Assembly: GCF_003634095.1 (NCBI RefSeq)
Contig: NZ_RBIR01000003.1
Location: 124,001 to 188,000, forward strand
From: Arthrobacter oryzae
GTDB taxonomy: Bacteria; Actinomycetota; Actinomycetes; Actinomycetales; Micrococcaceae
DNA length: 64,000 nt
Direction of reading: 5' to 3'
The notes under the pieces are model-generated. The model was given only the letters and a program-made list of their open reading frames with translations. It ran no database searches and was not told where the DNA came from. Numbering within the stretch: position 1 is the stretch's first letter; every line of letters begins with the position of its first letter. A program made the translations under genes and the position numbers. Shown here in pieces: positions 60,385 to 64,000 of this stretch.

Positions 60385-60417
60385 GCCGGTCCCGGGTTTT
60401 CCCGGGGCCGGTTTTTT
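60385..60417 (+). terminator. Rho-independent terminator after the GlsB-like gene
   Basis: Stem CCGGTCCCGGG with CCCGGGGCCGG around TTTT, followed by six T residues. Confidence 0.9.
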
Positions 60418-60548
60418 CGCATAATTTTTGCCCGCCGCGGGGGCATCCGGGCTAACTGTCGCCGTTCGGCTACTTTCTGACGCGCCCCCTCTTGACGGTT
60501 TTTTCGACTGATCTTCTTACGTACGTCTTCAAGGAACAGGAGCACAGC

Positions 60549-60986
60549 ATGAAAGGCAAACTTCTTTTCGGCGCCGGTATGGCGGCAGGCTACGTCCTTG
60601 GCTCGCGGTCCGGCCGTGCAGCCTACGAAAATCTCAGGGCCCGCACCGCAGACCTTTGGCACAGCAAACCGGTGCAGGACAAGCTCACGGCGACAGCTGA
60701 CGCGGTGAAGGACAAAGCACCGGAAGTCTCTGAACAGTTCGGCGAAGCCGCCCGGCGCGCGGGCACCATCATGAGTTCCGCCGTCCGCCGCGATGCCGGT
60801 CCGGAGCACACGGCCGGGAACATGCCTGCACAGACCTCCGGCGGCGAAGCTCCGGAATCGGCCGCGGCCCCCGATGTCCACTCGGACCCGGCGCTCAGCG
60901 ACCAGGACGGACAGGATTGGTCGGGCGAAGGCGGCGCCACACCCGCCGGACCCGCCACCAGCGTCGAGGCGGACAAGCTGCCCTAG
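60549..60986 (+). CDS. YtxH-like small stress protein
   Basis: 145 residues from ATG 60549, with AGGAG seven bases upstream. The N-terminal KLLFGAGMAAGYVLGSRSGR is a glycine-rich membrane-associated helix ending in the GSRSGR pattern of YtxH-like proteins; a helical region (VQDKLTATADAVKDKAPEVS) and an acidic disordered tail follow. Family members are general-stress proteins without known biochemical activity. Neighbouring GlsB supports a stress role. Confidence 0.78.
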   Translation: MKGKLLFGAGMAAGYVLGSRSGRAAYENLRARTADLWHSKPVQDKLTATADAVKDKAPEVSEQFGEAARRAGTIMSSAVRRDAGPEHTAGNMPAQTSGGEAPESAAAPDVHSDPALSDQDGQDWSGEGGATPAGPATSVEADKLP

Positions 60987-61023
60987 GTCTGGGGAGTGCA
61001 GCCGGGCCTTCTGCCTGCCGCGC

Positions 61024-61848
61024 TCAGGAGGAAGGCCGGTGCACCCCGGCCACCACCGTAGCTCCCAGTTCCTCAGAGCGCAGTATGCCGGCCGCCAGGC
61101 CGTGCCGGCGCAAGATCCGAGCCGTCTGGCCGGCCTGCCTGCGGCTCGTCTCAATGAGCACGTGGCCGCCGGGCGCCAGCCATTGCCGCGCCCCGGCGGC
61201 GACCCGGCGCTGCACTTCCAGTCCGTCCACGCCACCATCGAGGCAGGCCCGTGGCTCGTGGAGGCGCGCCTCCTGCGGCATGGTTTCGATGTCCGCTGAC
61301 GGAACGTACGGGGCATTGACGGCCAACACCCGCACGCGTCCACGGAGTTCCGCCGGGAGCGGGGCATAGAGGTCACCTTCGTGGACTTCGCCGCCCAGCG
61401 GCGCGACATTGGTGCGCGCACACGCCACGGCCGCGGAGTCTATGTCGGCGCCGTGCAGCTCGACAGGACCGGCCAGCGCGGCGAGCGCGGCGCCCACCGC
61501 ACCGGACCCGCAGCACAGATCGATCACGACCGGCGACGGGACGGCGGCGCTCGATTCCCGGCGCCATGCGTCCAGGAGTGCTGCCGCCTGCCGCACCAGG
61601 AACTCCGTCCGGCGCCGCGGCACAAAGACGCCGGTGTCAACGGCGATGCGGAGGCCGCAGAACTCCGCCCAGCCTAGAAGGTGTTCCAGCGGCAGGCCGG
61701 CGACCCTGCGGCTGGCCATCGATTCGAGGGCCTCCGGCGTAGGGGCGGCGGCGATCAGCAGGCGCGCTTCATCCTCGGCGAACACGCAGCCGGCTGCCCG
61801 GAGCCGGGACGTGAGGGCCTCGTGGGAGTTTGGACGGATTGCTGGCAT
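61024..61848 (-). CDS. PrmC/HemK-like putative N5-glutamine methyltransferase
   Basis: 274 residues from ATG 61848. The N-terminal helical domain (GLPLEHLLGWAEFCGLRIAV, close to the PLQYITG region of PrmC) precedes a SAM domain with VVIDLCCGSGAVGAALAAL and LHGADIDSAAVACARTNV. The catalytic loop reads NAPYVP where release-factor methyltransferases have NPPY. This variant is common in a second actinobacterial clade of the family. The target protein is unknown. Confidence 0.85.
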   Translation of the reverse strand: MPAIRPNSHEALTSRLRAAGCVFAEDEARLLIAAAPTPEALESMASRRVAGLPLEHLLGWAEFCGLRIAVDTGVFVPRRRTEFLVRQAAALLDAWRRESSAAVPSPVVIDLCCGSGAVGAALAALAGPVELHGADIDSAAVACARTNVAPLGGEVHEGDLYAPLPAELRGRVRVLAVNAPYVPSADIETMPQEARLHEPRACLDGGVDGLEVQRRVAAGARQWLAPGGHVLIETSRRQAGQTARILRRHGLAAGILRSEELGATVVAGVHRPSS

Positions 61849-61998
61849 GGGAGCGGCCCCACTTCCTTCTGCCGCAGCTGCTCGGACTACCCATGCTAGC
61901 GAAGGCGGACCGCCGGGCCGTGGTGAACCGCGCGGCCAATTGCTGTTCGCGTGGCCTGTTGGCCACGTCATGCCGGGCTTGGCTGGCAGGATGTCATC

Positions 61999-63108
61999 AT
62001 GGATTCCCTCCCTGCACACGACCTCATCTGGACCGGCTCCCACACGGCGGATTCCGGCGGCAGCGGCACCGGGATCGGCGCCGTTTCCGCGGCAGCCGAC
62101 GGGACCCTGCACTGGCTGGGTGTCGCAGCGGCGGCCGATTCTCCGTCCTTCCTTGCAGTCCACCCCTCGCTCCCCGTCGTTTATGCCGTGGCCGAGCACG
62201 CCCGGACGGTCAGGGCCTACCGCCGCGCCGGATCGTTCGGCTTGGAGCCCGCGGGCCCGGCATGGCCAGCCGGCGACGCCGCGTGCCATGCCGCCGTCGA
62301 GCCTTCCGGCCGCTTCCTGGTGGTCTGCTGCTGGGGCGACGGCCAGGTACTGTCCTACGAACTCGACGCCGGCGGCTTGATCGTGGACCGCACCGCCGCC
62401 GCCCCGTCCCGCGACCCGTACGGGGACGCACCCGACGGGGACGCACCCGACGGCGACGCTCCCGACGGCGAAGGCCGGCCCAGCCGCGCCCATGCCGCGC
62501 TCATGCTTGCCGACGGCCGCGTGATGACCACCGACCTGGGGCATGACCTCCTGCGGATCTGGAACGTCCGATCGACGCCGGCGCCGGCGTTGGCCCTGGA
62601 TCACGAGGTAGTCCTGCCCCGGGGCAGCGGCCCCCGCCACCTCGTCCAGCACCCGGGCGGGCACGTCTTTGTGGTGACCGAGTATTCAATTGAGGTGGCC
62701 GTGGCCGTGATGTCACCGGAGTCCGGGGACTTTCGGCTCGGCTTCGTCGGCCCTGCCACCGTCGGCGGGTCACAGCCCGGAGATTCGGCGGCCGAGATCG
62801 CGCTGGGGGCCGAGGGCCGGCACGCCTATGTGGGCGTGCGGGGCTCGAACCGGGTCGGCGTGCTGGAGGTGGACGAGGACGGCGCGGCGCTGCGTCCAGT
62901 GGCCGATGTCCCAAGCGGCGGCAACTGGCCCCGGCATCACCTGGTCCGGGACGGATGGCTGCACGTCGCCCACGAACGCTCCGGGGACATCGTCACGTTT
63001 CCGCTGGATCCGGCGTCGGGGCTGCCGGGCATCGCCGCGGGCCGGCAGGACGTGCCCTCCCCCACCGCGCTGGTGCCGGCACGTGCCGGGCTCACACCAC
63101 AGGTTTGA
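61999..63108 (+). CDS. Lactonase family beta-propeller protein
   Basis: 369 residues from ATG 61999, with AGGA upstream. Repeating blades appear as LAVHPSLPVVYAVAEHARTV, AAVEPSGRFLVVCCWGDGQV and GAEGRHAYVGVRGSNRVGVL, the pattern of the 6-phosphogluconolactonase (YbhE-type) seven-bladed propeller. A short insert around residue 143 is DAPDG repeated three times. It is likely a cytosolic sugar-lactone hydrolase. It converges with the kinase gene, overlapping by 17 bp. Confidence 0.88.
   Translation: MDSLPAHDLIWTGSHTADSGGSGTGIGAVSAAADGTLHWLGVAAAADSPSFLAVHPSLPVVYAVAEHARTVRAYRRAGSFGLEPAGPAWPAGDAACHAAVEPSGRFLVVCCWGDGQVLSYELDAGGLIVDRTAAAPSRDPYGDAPDGDAPDGDAPDGEGRPSRAHAALMLADGRVMTTDLGHDLLRIWNVRSTPAPALALDHEVVLPRGSGPRHLVQHPGGHVFVVTEYSIEVAVAVMSPESGDFRLGFVGPATVGGSQPGDSAAEIALGAEGRHAYVGVRGSNRVGVLEVDEDGAALRPVADVPSGGNWPRHHLVRDGWLHVAHERSGDIVTFPLDPASGLPGIAAGRQDVPSPTALVPARAGLTPQV
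62425..62469. repeat. 15-bp tandem repeat in the lactonase gene
   Basis: Three in-frame copies of GACGCACCCGACGGN encode DAPDG three times, an acidic loop between propeller blades. Confidence 0.85.
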
Positions 63109-64000
63109 GTGGCCGGCGCCCGGCGCCGGAGGGCGCCGACTTCAGGGCGCCGAAGAGAAGCCCGGCGGCGACGTCCCGCAGGGGCGGCGCAGGGCGGCGC
63201 ACCATCCCCGCGGCCTCCGCGGAGGCTTCTGCTGCCAGGGGCCGGTCGGCAGCCTCCATGGCCGTCATCGCCGCCAACAGGGACACCCAACGGGGGCCCA
63301 GTTCGCGGGGAATCACCGGCCCCCGCAAAGTTCGTGCCACCAACGACTCCACAGGCGTCCCTGGAAAGGCCTTGGTTGCGGTCAGGCATTCGAGGAGAAC
63401 CAGGCCCAGGGCGTAAACGTCGGTCGCCGGTTCGGCAGGTCCCCCGCTGGCCTGCTGCGGACTCATGTAATGCGCGGTGCCCGACGAAGAACCTGGCTCG
63501 AGCGCACTCCCCGCGGGAGCGGCAATGCCGAAATCCGCGATCCGGACCGGGGACCTGCGCAGCGAGCTGAGCAGAACGTTGGCGGGCTTGATGTCCTGGT
63601 GCACAAAGCCTTGTGCGTGCACGTGACTAAGCCCGGAAAGGGCAGCCGCGGCCCAGCCCGCAACTTCCTGGGGGTCTCCCGGACCGCCGTGGATCCGTTC
63701 GGCCAGGCTCCCGCCAAAGGCGAATTCCTCCACGAGGAAGGGGCGGCCCGCCCACGGATAGCCGTCCGGAACGTGCCCCTCGCCTACGAAGGCCACAATC
63801 GCCGGGTGGTTCAGCCCGGACAGTATCCGGGCTTCGTCGTGGATCCGGCGCGAATGCCGGTCATCGGGCCCCTCGGCCACCTTGACGGCCACGGGACGCT
63901 GGGCGGCAAGATCCGTGCCGCGGTAAACGGTGGCGGTGGCGCCCCGGCCCAGAAGTTCGTGGATCAGGAAGGACCCCTCACCGCCTGCGGGTCGTCGTGC
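63092..64000 (-). CDS. Serine/threonine protein kinase, 5' end beyond the window
   Basis: The last 302 residues are visible; the start lies beyond 64000. The Gly-loop LLGRGATATVYRG and the VAVK lysine are present near the right edge. The catalytic loop reads VHQDIKPANVLL (HQD where most kinases have HRD), then ADFGIA, a short activation segment SSGTAHYMSPQQASG and TDVYALGLVLLECLT. The C-terminus is short, without a membrane segment or PASTA repeats, so it is probably a soluble Hanks-type kinase. Its partners are unknown. Confidence 0.9.
   Translation of the reverse strand, partial: ARRPAGGEGSFLIHELLGRGATATVYRGTDLAAQRPVAVKVAEGPDDRHSRRIHDEARILSGLNHPAIVAFVGEGHVPDGYPWAGRPFLVEEFAFGGSLAERIHGGPGDPQEVAGWAAAALSGLSHVHAQGFVHQDIKPANVLLSSLRRSPVRIADFGIAAPAGSALEPGSSSGTAHYMSPQQASGGPAEPATDVYALGLVLLECLTATKAFPGTPVESLVARTLRGPVIPRELGPRWVSLLAAMTAMEAADRPLAAEASAEAAGMVRRPAPPLRDVAAGLLFGALKSAPSGAGRRPLKPVV

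Overview
The window is GC-rich chromosomal DNA of an actinomycete. Gene content and protein style (GAF-ANTAR protein, DUF445, DUF6458, LigD in POL-PE-LIG order, LacI-controlled GH65 phosphorylase, narGHJI-narK) suggest Micrococcaceae, most likely Arthrobacter/Pseudarthrobacter. This is inference from family recognition; no rRNA or tRNA gene is present to anchor it. I see no transposase, integrase, phage or plasmid gene. About 59 protein genes are supported. Both end genes are cut by the window (ppsA on the left, a Ser/Thr kinase on the right).

Layout. 0-5 kb: PEP synthase, a P-type ATPase that keeps the ion-binding carboxylates of the Na,K-ATPase group, and a small three-helix protein. 5.1-8.5 kb: a tightly overlapped operon of an acyl-CoA dehydrogenase-like protein, a PIG-L deacetylase/methyltransferase fusion and a family 2 glycosyltransferase, whose product I cannot name. 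8.7-17 kb: housekeeping and accessory genes (O-methyltransferase, thiamine-binding protein, TetR regulator, YkvA protein, quinone oxidoreductase, GAF-ANTAR, DoxX-AzlC-AzlD, GDPD, DUF445). 17-25.4 kb: respiratory nitrate reductase narGHJI with the transporter narK. 25.5-28.7 kb: an orphan pxpA, a membrane protein and an aldehyde dehydrogenase. 29-33.5 kb: LacI regulator, HAD phosphoglucomutase-like hydrolase and GH65 disaccharide phosphorylase. 35.5-39.9 kb: fructose PTS operon (DeoR regulator, fruK, fruA, HPr). 40-44.5 kb: bacterial NHEJ genes (Ku, LigD) with a small SAP/Rho_N-like protein. 44.8-51.1 kb: transporter, FUSC protein, SDR, STAS-like protein, GNAT, acyltransferase. 51.2-57.1 kb: a four-carbon acid-sugar operon (otnK, ltnD, GntP permease, class II aldolase) with a divergent FadR-type regulator and a perfect palindromic operator. 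57-64 kb: CsoR/CstR-type sensor, SGNH hydrolase, dodecin, aldo/keto reductase, stress membrane proteins, PrmC-like methyltransferase, lactonase, kinase.

The least explained material is non-coding. Positions 35041-35432 hold an array of 13 GGACATG-type palindromic units spaced about 30 bp apart, containing a 92-bp internal duplication. Two 63-bp inverted-repeat elements lie 11 kb apart (28918 and 40030). Several intergenic minisatellites cluster between 27 and 35 kb. A CTAAGCAT-centred palindrome recurs upstream of unrelated genes. The best candidates for undescribed biology are the 5.1-8.5 kb operon, the 35 kb palindrome array and the aldolase-containing tetronate operon.
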